NCBI RefSeq assembly: GCF_004379255.2
Contig: NC_056035.1
Coordinates: 23,994,502-24,058,501, forward strand
Source: Salvia splendens
Taxonomy: Eukaryota > Streptophyta > Magnoliopsida > Lamiales > Lamiaceae
DNA length: 64,000 nt
Direction: 5' to 3'
A program made the position numbers and the translations under genes. A model generated the notes under the pieces. It made no database searches, was not told the DNA's origin, and worked only from the letters and a program-made list of their open reading frames with translations. Positions 11,906 to 23,900 of the stretch are shown piece by piece; position 1 is the stretch's first letter; every line of letters begins with the position of its first letter.

Positions 11906-13080
11906 TTAGTCAAACAGTCTTAACTTGGATATGAACCGATTTTAAATTGTAACAATTGGTTATGATCATCCCTTCGGAGCTTGAAAGAACATAAGATAGG
12001 TCATGAATATGGGATGGAATCAAATTAATGTCAACTCTCATAGTAGGCTACCAAAAGATAATTCAGTTGTTCGACCAAATTTGAAAGGTCCACACGTCAA
12101 TGGATAATGACTTAAAGGGTTGAGGAAAAGAAATGATCAGTTGCATGAGGATTGAGAAATGTAGGCCGTTGTCACAAAGCGGTACTGATCATGGTTCAAG
12201 GAAAATCATAATATGGACTGACAGAATCACATCAATGTGTTCATAAGTTTGTGAAAGACAATCAAAGTCAAAGGGGCTATTGAAAACAAAAAATCAAGTG
12301 GATTAAGTTTGTTAAGGCAAGGAACAAAATGTAGGCCTTAACTTCATTTTGTAGAAAGAAAGGTTCTATTATGGAAAGGATATATGAACTGAACCAAAAA
12401 GAATTTCACTCTATAAGAAAGAACTTGACACAGACATGGTGACAAAATAAAAGGCTGAACAAAAGTTCGAAGAAGAATATCCCATAGAAAACATGTCTGT
12501 GAAACGTGATTATATTGAAGGACGTAACTGCAAGCAGCCTTAGGAATGAAGCTCAATAGCAAAGGCTCACAGAGTCAAAGTATGGTCCGTATAAATAATT
12601 GGTCAAAGAAGACTACAATCAATCCAAGTGTCCAAAGTTATGAAGGCAACACTACTTTCCAAGAACTGAAAGTGAGTTATGACTCAATGGAGGAAAAGAA
12701 ACAATATGCATCACTTGCAAGGGGTGAATGAATTAAGTTGTTAAATAGACAATGGCTCACGGCTATTTGAAAGGTCCTGAAAGATAACTTCTTATAATCC
12801 AAGTAAGAACTGTTGATTAGAATAGTTTGTTCCAGCTATTAAAGTCGCACCTCCTTGTTCGTCTTTCGCAAGCCGAAACTGGTAACATCGCTCTAAGAAC
12901 TGTGGATTCCACGTTGAGATTCTTCGTGTCAATGCCACTAATAACGATAGTTGAAATCCATATCTTCATAAAATTCTATGCATGTCATAATGACTATCCC
13001 GTAGGACATGTTTATCATCCTCGTGCTCCTTAGCAGGGTATGGAGATCATCTCCATCGTGCTTCCACTTACGCAAGATTA
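11906..13080. other. Unassigned sequence where gag and the protease N-terminus should be
   Basis: In minus-strand order this lies upstream of the protease remnant, where gag (with a CCHC zinc knuckle) is expected. I find no zinc knuckle, no gag-like frame and no open frame above about 70 codons on either strand. The part up to about 12800 is purine-rich on the plus strand; the rest is more balanced. It may be foreign DNA or a very decayed gag. I do not recognise it. Confidence 0.5.
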
Positions 13081-13865
<785 letters not shown>

Positions 13866-14062
13866 TAGTGATCTATGGCAAATACACCTTAACCAAATAA
13901 CTAGAGAACAAATCATAGCCACAAGATCAAAAAAATCAAGGGCTAGTATTATTTTTAGAATTTAAGGAGATATTAGTTCCGTTAATCATAAATTTACTCT
14001 ATAATAAAAATGCAGGGGTATTATGGTCAAAAGTACATATCATAATTTATAATAAAAATGTG

Positions 14063-14539
14063 GGGTGCTCGGTGGTGGAGCCGTGGGCGGCAGTGGTGTG
14101 CGGGTTCGTGGCGGCGGTGGTGCTGATCGGGTGCAACAGGCTGGCGGAGAAGGTGAAGTTCGACGACCTGCTGAAGGCCGCACAGCTGCACGGGGGTGCG
14201 GGACGCGGGCGGTGATATTCACGGCGCTGTTCGCCACGGAGAAGTACGTGAACGAGGTTTACCCGGGGCGGCCGTACGGGCTGTTCATGGGAGGCGGGGG
14301 GACGCCTGCTGGCGGCGCATGTGATCCAGATTCTGGTGGAGGTCGGGTGGGTCAGCGCCACCATGGGTCCGCTTTTCTACATATTGCATAGGCTGAAGCT
14401 GCTTCGGATCTCGAAGGATGATGAGCTGGCGGGTATGGATCTGACCCGACATGGTGGTTTTGCTTATGTCTATGAGGATGACTCGCATAAACATGGGATT
14501 CCAATGAGGAAAGTTGAGCCATCTCCAAATAAAATTTAG
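14063..14539 (+). pseudogene. AMT1: AMT1-type ammonium transporter, C-terminal fragment (frameshifted)
   Basis: AMT1 proteins are plasma-membrane ammonium transporters with 11 membrane spans, about 500 residues long. This fragment covers roughly the last 155 codons with no intron, in keeping with AMT1 genes usually being intronless. It begins [15 protein letters not shown] and runs through [53 protein letters not shown] and the cytosolic tail [17 protein letters not shown]. The tail keeps the Thr of the TRHGGF motif that in characterised plant AMT1s is phosphorylated to shut the transporter. The reading frame shifts near 14200 (meeting TGA at 14213-14215) and back near 14300; the stop TAG is at 14537-14539, followed by AT-rich DNA that may be its 3' UTR. 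GC content is far above its surroundings. It is a dead capture inside element A, opposite in strand to the LTR element. Confidence 0.93.
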
Positions 14540-14881
14540 ACTTTTAATTATGTTTCTTTTATCTTTTTTTAAGTTGAGGGGAACTCTCTTGTTCTTATGT
14601 CATTATGTGATATGCATTTACGATATTTGTTTTTGGTATGTAAAGATTTTAAGAGAATTTTTGAATTGTGATATTTGAGTGTGTAAGCATGATAAAGTAG
14701 ATTTTTTTGACGAATTCGAAACCGTATTAGTCATTAATCATCTGGCGTATATGACTTATAGAATTAGAAGGGGGATGTGACATCAAAACTTTGACTTTTG
14801 GTGAAAAATATAGAATTAGAAGTGAACAAGATAAAAAATGCTGGAATTCGACATTATTGAAATTTGAATGATTAAATATAT
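14540..14881. other. AT-rich spacer after the AMT1 fragment
   Basis: AT-rich, T-rich just after the AMT1 stop, which would suit a captured 3' UTR. No gene or repeat recognised. Confidence 0.4.
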
Positions 14882-15545
14882 TAATAAGAGTGATGTGTTT
14901 TGTGAACAAGAGTGAAGTAAAATTATAATAAGAGTGATGTGTTTTGTGAACAAGAGTGAAGTAAAATCATAATAAGAGTGATGTGCTTTGTGAACAAGAG
15001 TGAAGTAAAATCATAATAAGAGTGATGTGATTTGTAAACAAGAGTGAAGTAAAATCATAATAAGAGTGATGTGCTTTGTTAAAAGAGTGAAGTAAAATCA
15101 TAATAAGAGTGATGTGCTTTGTGAACAAGAGTGAAATAAAATCATACTAAGAGTGATGTGTTTTGTAAAGAAGAGTGAAGTAAAATCATAATAAGAGTGA
15201 TGTATTTTGTAAACAAGAGTGAAGTAAAATCATGCTAAGAGTGATGTGTTTTGTAAACAAGAGTGAAGTAAAATCATAATAAGAGTGATGTGCTTTGTGA
15301 ACAAGAGTGAAGTAAAATCATAATAAGAGTGATGTGCTTTTGTGAACAAGAGTGAAGTAAAATCATAATAAGAGTGATGTGCTTTGTGAACAAGAGTGAA
15401 GTAAAATCATAATAAGAGTTATGTGGTTTGTAAACAAGAGTGAAGTAAAATCATAATAAGAGTGATGTGCTTTGTAAACAAGAGTGAAGTAAAATTATGC
15501 TAATAGTGATGTGTTTTGTTAACAAGAGTGAAGTAAAATCATAAT
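14882..15545. repeat. 44-bp minisatellite, ~15 copies
   Basis: Consensus unit AATAAGAGTGATGTGYTTTG followed by TGAACAAGAGTGAAGTAAAATCAT in overlapping reading, 44 bp per unit with few changes. GTGATGTG-type cores recur at about 14891, 14934, 14978, 15022, 15067, 15110, 15155, 15198, 15241, 15285, 15328, 15373, 15417, 15461 and 15507. The unit includes GAAGTAAAA, close to the GAAGTAA motifs scattered in element B. Confidence 0.95.
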
Positions 15546-15935
15546 TAATGCTTTAAGAAATTCCACTAAAATCCAAAGTCCGTTAAAAATGTCCGCTATT
15601 TTTCAATACTTTTGTAGTACAAATCTAGTCTTTAAAGTCATTGCTACTTTCAAGAGTTGAACTTTATTAAAAATAATGGTATATTTATTGGCTATTTAAA
15701 TCATTTGACACTATATATTTCATATTCCACCTCCACAATCCTAGCCAAAATCACATATATTTTCTTCTTAAAAAAATGAATCTGCAGATTCCATCACATT
15801 CATCATCACAATGTGTACATAACGCAATTTGAAGCTGCAATCTTCCTTCCAAACTGCATTTCTCCCCAATTTCATATCAACAAATAGGACTCTCCTACTT
15901 CCTTTCTGCTTGCGATCGAGAAATACTAAGTGTTA
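15546..15935. other. AT-rich spacer in element A
   Basis: No gene recognised. The last part (about 15730-15935) is CT-rich and could be a promoter or 5' UTR captured together with the following GC-rich fragment. Confidence 0.35.
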
Positions 15936-16260
15936 GCTAGAGAGAGAAAGAAATAGAGAGAGAAGAGAAGTAATTAATTGCCAGTTTAAGCGTCTGATCT
16001 TCACCATGTCTGTGGCGGCGGCGGCGAGCGGGAGCGGAGGGATGGACGACGACGATGACAAGAAGAGGAAGCGAGCTCTGCCCGTAGATGCTCCAGATCC
16101 ATTAAGTGAGAGCAGCGATGATACTGATGATGAATCTGCTCCAATTAACAGCGTTTGAGCTCGGCGGCGGAGGCTGGGAAGAGGAGGAAGAGAGGGTAGA
16201 GGAAAAGGAGCGTAGATAGAAGCCCCATTTTTGAAATTGGAGGTGGAAATTTGAAGGCGC
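15936..16260 (+). pseudogene. GC-rich gene-like fragment with a 50-codon acidic open frame (unidentified)
   Basis: A compact GC-rich island in AT-rich DNA. From the ATG at 16006 (context CACCATGTC) an open frame of 50 codons runs to TGA at 16156-16158. It has an Ala/Gly/Ser-rich start (about residues 2-12), an Asp run followed by KKRKR (about 14-24) and a Ser/Asp/Glu-rich end with SESSDDTDDE. A GA-rich stretch resembling a plant 5' UTR precedes it. Further GC-rich DNA follows, so the original first exon may have been longer and spliced or broken here. The composition is typical of nuclear proteins, but I do not recognise the gene. An opposite-strand frame (16286-15933) is judged a shadow. Most likely a second captured gene piece in element A. 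Confidence 0.45.
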
Positions 16261-16396
16261 CGGTTGAAGTTGAATTTAGTTTCCAAAAATACCCTTATTA
16301 ATTACTTTTTTGTTTAAAACATGTAAAAATAGCTAAGCCATAGGATTAATTTGGAGTATTAAGATGTGTGGCTGAGATTTGTTCTCTAGTTATATA

Positions 16397-17105
16397 TAAA
16401 GTCCCATTATTCACAAATCCACTCTTAAAGACCGAACCACCGAACCATACCAAATTAGGGTTTTTTGATCTAGTTTTTTATGGATGAGAGGCACAAATTT
16501 ATCATTTATTTTTGCCTTCATCACGAGCCTATTTTAATTCATCCGAAGATAAATAAGTCATACAAACATGTTACAAAGATTTAACTTCATTCCAGTAGGT
16601 TTTTACTTCATTCCAGTAGGATTATTACTTCATTCCAGTACGTAAATGCGGTTTCGCCGTCGCGTGCCGTTCTTTCTCTCTACAATATCTATCACCACCG
16701 CCACAACGCTGATATGGTGTAATAAACACATGTAATGATGCAATAAATTATTGGAATGAAGTAAAAACCTTATCCAATGAAGTAATAACGTTTCTGAATG
16801 AAGTAATAAACGCACTTGAATAAATTGCATTTTTTAATGTAAATAAAGTAAAAACTCATGCCAATGAATTCAAATGAAACATATGTTGAATCATTTCAAA
16901 ACCTACTAGAAGAAAGTAAAAACATGTTGTAGTTTCAAGGTATTACGTACGGAATGAAGTAATAAACCTATACAGTGAAGTAAAATGGACTTGTAATGAA
17001 GACCGAAAAATTTACACAGCAGCACATCTCATCAAAAAAACTAGATCTAATGGCCCATATTTGGTCTCTAGTTCTGTCTTTAAAATTGGTTCGACATTGA
17101 TCAGA

Positions 17106-17109
<4 letters not shown>
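16397..17109. mobile_element. Inverted-repeat DNA element B (~0.7 kb, non-coding)
   Basis: Left part about 16425-16480 shows TTAAAGACCGAAC, ACCAAAT and GATCTAGTTTTTT. The right part about 17030-17095, read in reverse, shows TTAAAGACAGAAC, ACCAAAT and GATCTAGTTTTTTT in the same order, so these are imperfect inverted repeats. Inside, TTACTTCATTCCAGTA-type motifs occur three times at about 16584-16641, and the reverse sense GAATGAAGTAA or close forms recur at 16750-16812 and 16948-16990. Repeated subterminal motifs in both senses are common where transposases bind. No protein is encoded. It abuts element A at a TATATA and ends at an (AT)n run. Confidence 0.55.

Positions 17110-17155
<46 letters not shown>
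17110..17155. repeat. (AT)n microsatellite, right
   Basis: About 45 bp of AT dinucleotides, directly after the right end of element B (GATCAGAACCTT). Pairs with the run at 13766-13862; together they look like one TA-rich site split by the inserted elements. Confidence 0.97.
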
Positions 17156-17156
<1 letters not shown>

Positions 17157-17977
17157 CAAAAATTCCAACAACTTTCCACAACATAAACATTTTTCCTCAA
17201 TCAAACTCCACTAGAACAACTAGTCATTAATATTGTAAAACATCAACCGCAAAACCCTTTTCCATTTTTTTTACATGTCAAAACACCATGCGAATCTTTT
17301 AAAGCTCACAACACATTTGTATTCCAAACAAAACACTCATGCACTTCACATATATGTTTGAAACAACATTTTTAAATTACTCTTTTTTTTTCTCAAAAAT
17401 TTTAACATTCTCAAAACAACTCATCAACTTTCGTCCTTCATGTGAAACACTCCATCATCCTATGTTCACATGCTCACGTCATAGTACTTTCACACATATA
17501 ACACATACTTTGGTCATCATACCAATCTAGCTCAAGTCCCACATAATCATACCATAACAATATCATATTCACACATACAATACGTGCTTAAATCATCTTG
17601 TCAATTCATGCTCATATTCCACATATTCACACTATCACAATATTGTTTTCACACGTAATACACGTGTTTAAATCATCATGCTCACATTCAACATATGTAT
17701 GTCATCATATCATTTATTCTCAAATTTCAACATGAAAATAGCATCACATCATCACGTAATTACATGCTCATGCATTCTTTTGCCCAAAACATCCTCATCA
17801 TATCACAAATTTTATACCTCGTTCTCACATTTCATCAACAACTTAAAACATACCTCACTTTCCTTGGTTGAGCGTGATGCTTTGGATCTTGAGCCTTCGT
17901 GACACTTCTAGTCAATAAGGATTCACTAATCTAGACTTAAGACAAAAGAAGACTCTCGGACCAGAGCGAAACACTAG
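17156..17977 (-). other. 5' leader of the LTR element
   Basis: Lies just downstream of the PBS in the minus-strand direction. G-poor on the plus strand, rich in CACAT and CATCA, no significant open frame. The composition matches 13081-13765. Confidence 0.6.
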
Positions 17978-17989
17978 GCTTTGATACCA
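17978..17989 (-). other. Primer-binding site (initiator-Met tRNA type)
   Basis: Minus-strand TGGTATCAAAGC lies 3 bp inside the 5' LTR. It matches the usual plant iMet PBS TGGTATCAGAGC with one mismatch (A for G at the ninth base). Confidence 0.92.
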
Positions 17990-19284
17990 CTCTGTCACGA
18001 CCGCCCATACTAGGGGTACTACAAACGCGGCGATCATGATACAACATGCAAGGATAGTGTTTTACTTGAAACTTAATTAACTTAAAAGAATGAAAACACA
18101 TTTTTGGTTTAAAGAAGTTTAAAGTTATAACTTTTCTATTAAATAAAAACGACTCATAATAAATACCTTTAAAAGAAAACAGCGGAGAAAATTAATTATT
18201 AAAAACCCAATCAACTTCAAAAAAAACATTTGGTTTACTTCGCAGGAAACATCATTTTCAAGTAACATTGTAAATACTCGTTTAAAACCTAACACAACAA
18301 AACATACTCAAACACAATACGGAAAAGATTAAAGTATTGGAACATAGTTCAAGATATAGCAGCGGAAATAAGGTTCAAAGAGAGAGTCAAGGATAGCGCC
18401 TATGTATGGAGACACATCGCATCCTAAGTTCTTAGACCGACTCAACATCCTCCGCAACATCCCGCTCAACCTGCAAAATTTGAAAAGAAATTGCAGGGCT
18501 GAGTACTTGTTGTACTCAATGGGCTCATGCCGAAAACATTTTATATAGTTATGTCATCCATACCAGTGATCTCGAGTTTTATATGAAATTAAGAAATTAC
18601 AGTCGAGAACACAAAAACATTTCGTAGAATGGCCAGTCAAATAATCTCCCCATTTTCAACAATCCATCAATCACAACAGCAATCCACAGTGCGACGAAAG
18701 TGTGGCCACACTATTCGCCCACGAGACCGGCTGACTAGCAAGGATGGCTCATGATCCCACCAGTGTACACAGCCTGATAGGGTTTGCGGCCCTACTCAGA
18801 CCCGAATTCGTTTCACATCACAACCATATAGCCTAACGGAGCAAGCTCAGACGAACTAGGCATCAGGCAACAATCTCATAAACAAAAATATTTTGGCATG
18901 ACATTACAGTTAAACCACCCTTATAACACCACATAGTATTTTCGAAAAATAAAGAGGTTTGAAAAAGAAAGCCCACCTCGTTCGCTTAACAAATCATAAT
19001 CCAACTTATGGCAACTCTCGTTCCTCGAGCTCACGTATACATAATCACCCTTGTCAACGACAACACAATAAGCCTTCCATAAGTTTATATTATCATGCAT
19101 GCCCTATTGTTCCTTTTTATCGTTCTCTTATCCATCCCAACATTCACCAACACAAAGAAGACATGTCAATATTTCTCAACGTGTCACACATAGTCACGTC
19201 GTAGGATACTTTCTCAAATCATACATGCATCAAACAATTCATCAAAACGTAGCAACAGTGATATTTTCACATAACAACAAAACT

Positions 19285-19717
19285 GGCAGAACTGTGCGGT
19301 TGGTTTGTAAAAATCACCAAAAATTCATCCGACCTCATATGAAGCTAAAATTTGGTCACAACACATTAGACACATTCAAGTCCATTCAGGTAAAGGTTCA
19401 CACTCAAATCATGTCATTTGTTAAGTCAAAACATTAATACAACTCTCTGGTCGGAATATAAAAATTTTGGCAGCATTGCGCAGTTCATTGGAAAAATTCA
19501 CCATAAATTCATCCGATGTCCAATAAGGCTGATATTTTTACACGACTCAGAAGACACTTCAAATTTTCATCTAGTTCAAGAATCACATCAAACGGAGGTC
19601 ATTTGTTTGGTCAAACAGAATACGAAACTTTCTGGGCGAGAACACAAGTTTCTGGCAGAATTGCGCAGTCAACTTCAAACATTTTTTAAAAATTCATTTT
19701 TCAACAAAAAGGGCTGA
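19285..19717. repeat. Three degenerate ~184-bp tandem units inside the right LTR
   Basis: Same structure as at 6961-7393, with unit cores at about 19285, 19469 and 19654 (spacing 184 and 185). Present in both LTRs because the LTRs are copies of each other. Confidence 0.75.
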
Positions 19718-20207
19718 AATCATCCTCAATCATCCAAATACGATTTTTCATGCTTATAACACACAATCATACTTAAAAGGGTTCTCATAATCATGTTTGC
19801 ACTTAAACTCACATCATTCACCCAAGATTCAAATCAACCTTCACATAAACTCAATCAAAATCGCATAATTATCAAAGTTCTCATGCAATCACACTTTCCC
19901 ACCGATTAATTTTGCGATCTATCATTCCTACACTCACTATATGCATGTAGGGTTCAAGAACAAGGATTATATGAAAAGATTAAGGGAAAGTGAATCAAAT
20001 ATACCTTTCTTGAAGAAAACGAATCGGTAGAAACAAGAATTGATGCGATTCGTCGTAGACTCTTGGAAATAAACTTCAACGGATGCCTGAACAACGATTG
20101 AAGGAGAGTTTTTGGTGAGAATGTTGAGAGGGGGAGGAGGCGTGTGGGAGAGGGAGAAAGGAGGAGGGAGCGTGTGAAAGAGAGGAATGGGGGCTAGGGT
20201 TAATATG

Positions 20208-20215
20208 ATTTTATA
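20208..20215 (-). promoter_or_regulatory. Candidate TATA box of the 5' LTR
   Basis: Minus-strand TATAAAAT, the counterpart of 7884-7891. In this copy it would be the site that drives the element's genomic transcript. Confidence 0.4.
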
Positions 20216-20982
20216 GTCTAGGTTAAATCCTACACTTAAATTAAATAATTAAAATTGTGGAGGAATAATAAAATCCCACAATTAACATGGAAATGGGCGT
20301 GTGAAATTGGAGTAATGAAAGGAAAATATTTAAACCTCAATTAAATAAGAATAGGTTTTAAATTTGGAAATTTCCTTGTTGGAAAAAGGCTCCCACAGAA
20401 TAGGTAACAATTAAATTAATTCCACAAGGAAATTGGAAGCATATGGGGCAAAATTTTAAAGGCTTTAAAGAAGGAATGAGTCAAATCCTAATTAAAATAG
20501 GATATGGAGGAATTTGAAAAAAGATTAGATTTAATTGGATTTTAAATTTAAGAAGGAAATTAAATAAAGTACCAATTAAATCTACAAAAATAATTCATCA
20601 TCTTATTTAATAGGGATTTTCGAAAACTTCCAAAGAACAAGCTAGGTTCGACATTTACATAGAATAAATTAGGGATAATGTGGTTTGGATTTAATTTGGA
20701 TAAATATCCCAAAACAATTAATTAAATCCAAGAAATGTAATACTATTTCCAAAAATTAGGAAGGGCCGAAAATTCCAATGAATTGGCACGGAAAAATATA
20801 TGCATGATCCTATTAAATTATTTCCCTACATTGGAAAATATAAAAATATCAACCACTTCATTCCACATCACCCACGACAATTATTTCACATAATTCACTT
20901 AATCGCATAGAAACAAAAGTTTCATAATTAAAATTTCAAATCAACTTATTAAATAAACATCACAAAATTTTGGGATGTTACA

Positions 20983-20987
20983 TATAT
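20983..20987. repeat. Target-site duplication TATAT, right copy
   Basis: Right partner of the duplication at 5735-5739. The satellite continues directly after it with TATATTCATG, in register with the monomer interrupted on the left. Confidence 0.93.
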
Positions 20988-23900
20988 TCATGTCTTGGAG
21001 AGAGAGGGAGAGAGAGTGAGAGATGCTTACGTTTACATTGGAGTTAAATGCTGGTACCATTTGATTGACGAAATTGAGTTGTTTACGAGAAAATGAAGCT
21101 AACAGTTTAAGAGAAAATGAAGCTAACAGTTTAGAGTTTGTGAGAAAATGAGTGAGATAATGTAAATTGAGATCGGTGTTTATAGATGGCTGTCCCTAAG
21201 AATATTTTTTTGCTTTACTCAAAAAAGGTATAAAAAGGTGTTTATATTTCGTAGTAAATTTCGATTGTTTCTCTTTGTGCTTGAAAAAATTAGTGACTAA
21301 ACCATGGATTGGATGTTCAGATGAAAAAAACCATCTTCAGAAGCAAAGTAAAATGATTCTTAGAGGGAGATTTAGATCGTAAATTTTTTATTTAGATGAA
21401 TCGGCCTACATTGACTTCTACTTACACTAAAGCGGAAGAAAGAGCCAAAATCTCGAAAAATATGGCATTGAAAATTAAAGTACACGCACATTTACAACCT
21501 TGTGCAATAAATTAAAAGTTTTGATATAGAAAAAATAGCCCACAATGACACAAATTTTGCACTGCACGGGCTGGGTGAGGATCCTAATCAGAATCCTTGT
21601 CATCTCTCTCTTCATGCTATACATAGCGTATTTATAAACTAAAAGTCACATTTATACCTTTTCTATGAAAATGGAATAAATCTCATCAAGATAAGGAGAC
21701 AACTAAAATATGTACTACTAAAATGGGAATACTTGTTTCACAAAACAATGGAGTGCACGTTTGGATGAGAAAAGCCATCCTCTCATAAGGAAAGTCAAAT
21801 GATTCTCTTTATAGAGTGAGATAGAGATCTTATTTTTTTTATCTTATATTTTGAAATTTAAATTTATATCCATGTCGTGGATAGAGAGAGAGAGAGAGAT
21901 GCTTACCTTTACATTGGTGTTAGATGTTGATACCATTTGCTTGACGAAATTGAGCAATTTAACTGAGAATGAAGCAAACAGTTTAGTGATTTCATGGGGA
22001 AATAAGTGAAATACTGTAGATTAAGATTGATATTTATAGATGGAAGTTTCCCTAAGAATATGTTTATGAATTACTTGAAATAAGGCATAAAAAGGAGTTT
22101 TTATGTCTTAGTAAATTTCGACTGTTTCACTTTGTGCTTGAAAAAACATGTGACTCAACCGTGGATTGGATGTTCAGATGAAAAAAAACATATTCAGAAG
22201 CAAAGTAAAATGATTCTTCAAGAGAGATTTCGATCGTAATTTTTTAATTTATATGAATCAGCCTACATCGACTTCTATTTATAATAAAGTGGAAGAAAGA
22301 GCCAAAATCTTGAAAAATATGGCATTGAAAATTAAAGTATAGGCGCAGTTACAACCTTATGCAATCAATTTAAAGTTTTGATATAGAAAAAATATCCTAT
22401 AACCACATAATTTTGCACAGCACGGGCTGGGTATGGATCCTAATCAGAATTCTTGTCATCTCTATCTTCAAGCTATGTGTAACGTATTTATAAACTAAAA
22501 GTCACATTGATACCTTGTGTATGAAAATGGAATAAATCTCATCAAGATAAAGTGACAACTAAAAAAATGTACTACTATGATGGTAATACTTGTTACTCAA
22601 AACAATGGAGTGCATATTAGGATGATAAAAACTATTTGATCATAAAGACAATCAAATGATTCTCTTTGTAGAGTGAGATAGAGATCTTATTTTTTTTATC
22701 TCATATTTTTAAATTTAACTTTATATTCATGCCTTGGAGAGAGAGAGAGAGAGAGAGATGCTTACGTTTACATTGGAGTTAAATGCTGGTACCATTTGAT
22801 TGACGAAATTGAGCTGTTTATGAGAAAATGAAGCTAACAGTTTAAGAGAAAATGAAGCTAACAGTTTAGAGTTTGTGAGAAAATGAGTGAGATAATGTAA
22901 ATTGAGATCGGTGTTTATAGATGGCAGTCCCTAAGAATATGTTTTTGCTTTACTCAAAAAAGGTATAAAAAAGTGTTTATATTTCGTAGTAAATTTCAAT
23001 TGTTTCTCATTGTGCTTGAAAAAATTAGTGACTAAACCATGGATTGGATGTTCAGATGAAAAAAAACCATCTTCAGAAGCAAAGTAAAATGATTCTTAGA
23101 GGGAGATTTAGATTGTAAATTTTTTATTTAGATGAATCGGCCTACATTGACTTCTACTTACAATAAAGCGGAAAAAAGAGCCAAAATCTCGAAAAATATG
23201 GCATTGAAAATTAAAGTACACGCGCAGTTACAACCTTGTGCAATAAATTAAAAGTTTTGATATAGAAAAAATAGCCCACAATGACATAAATTTTGCACTG
23301 CACGGGCTGGGTGAGGATCCTAATCAGAATCCTTTTCATCTCTCTCTTCATGCAATATATAGCATATTTATAAACTAAAAATCACATTTATACCTTGTGT
23401 ATGAAAATGGAGTAAATCTCATCAACATAAAGAGACAACTAAAAATATGTACTACTACGATGGAAATACTTCTTTCCCAAAACAATGGAGTGCACGTTTG
23501 GATGAGAAAAGTCATCCTCTCATAAGGAAAGTCAAATGATTCTCTTCGTAGACTGAGATAGAGATCTTATTTTTTAATCTCATATTTTGAAATTTAACTT
23601 TATATCCATGCCTTGGAGAGAGAGAGAGAGAGAGATGCTTATATTTACATTGGTGTTAGATGCTGATGCTATTTGCTTGACGAAATCGAGCAGTTTAACA
23701 AAGAATGAAGCAAACAATTTAGTGATTTTAAGGGGAAATAAGTGAAATACTGTGGATTGAGATTGGTATTTATAGATTGAAGTTTCCCTAAGAATATGTT
23801 TTTGAATTGCTTAAAATAAGGCATAAAAAGGAGTTTTTATATCTTAGTAAATTTCAACTGCTTCACTTTATGGTTGAAAAAACATGTGACTCAACCGTGG

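Larger units (their letters stand above)
17993..20982 (-). repeat. LTR, right copy (5' LTR of the minus-strand element), 2,990 bp
   Basis: Direct repeat of 5740-8659 with matching termini. Differences from the left LTR are scattered substitutions (several are C/T or G/A) plus the 74-bp segment at 18367-18440. The primer-binding site follows it in the minus-strand direction, which identifies it as the 5' LTR. Confidence 0.95.

Noticed and set aside
12344..12731. Frames of 61-72 codons at 12344-12562 (minus) and 12546-12731 (plus), as possible gag remains.
   Set aside because: No zinc knuckle, no gag-like residues and no continuity with pol; lengths are those expected by chance.
14040..14364. 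Minus-strand frames over the AMT1 fragment (14040-14237, 14047-14364, 14285-14494).
   Set aside because: Shadows caused by high GC content; the plus strand has clear AMT1 motifs.
15933..16286. 117-codon minus-strand frame rich in Ser, Leu and Pro.
   Set aside because: Low-complexity translation of a GA-rich UTR and GC-rich exon; the plus strand has a better ATG context and more gene-like composition.
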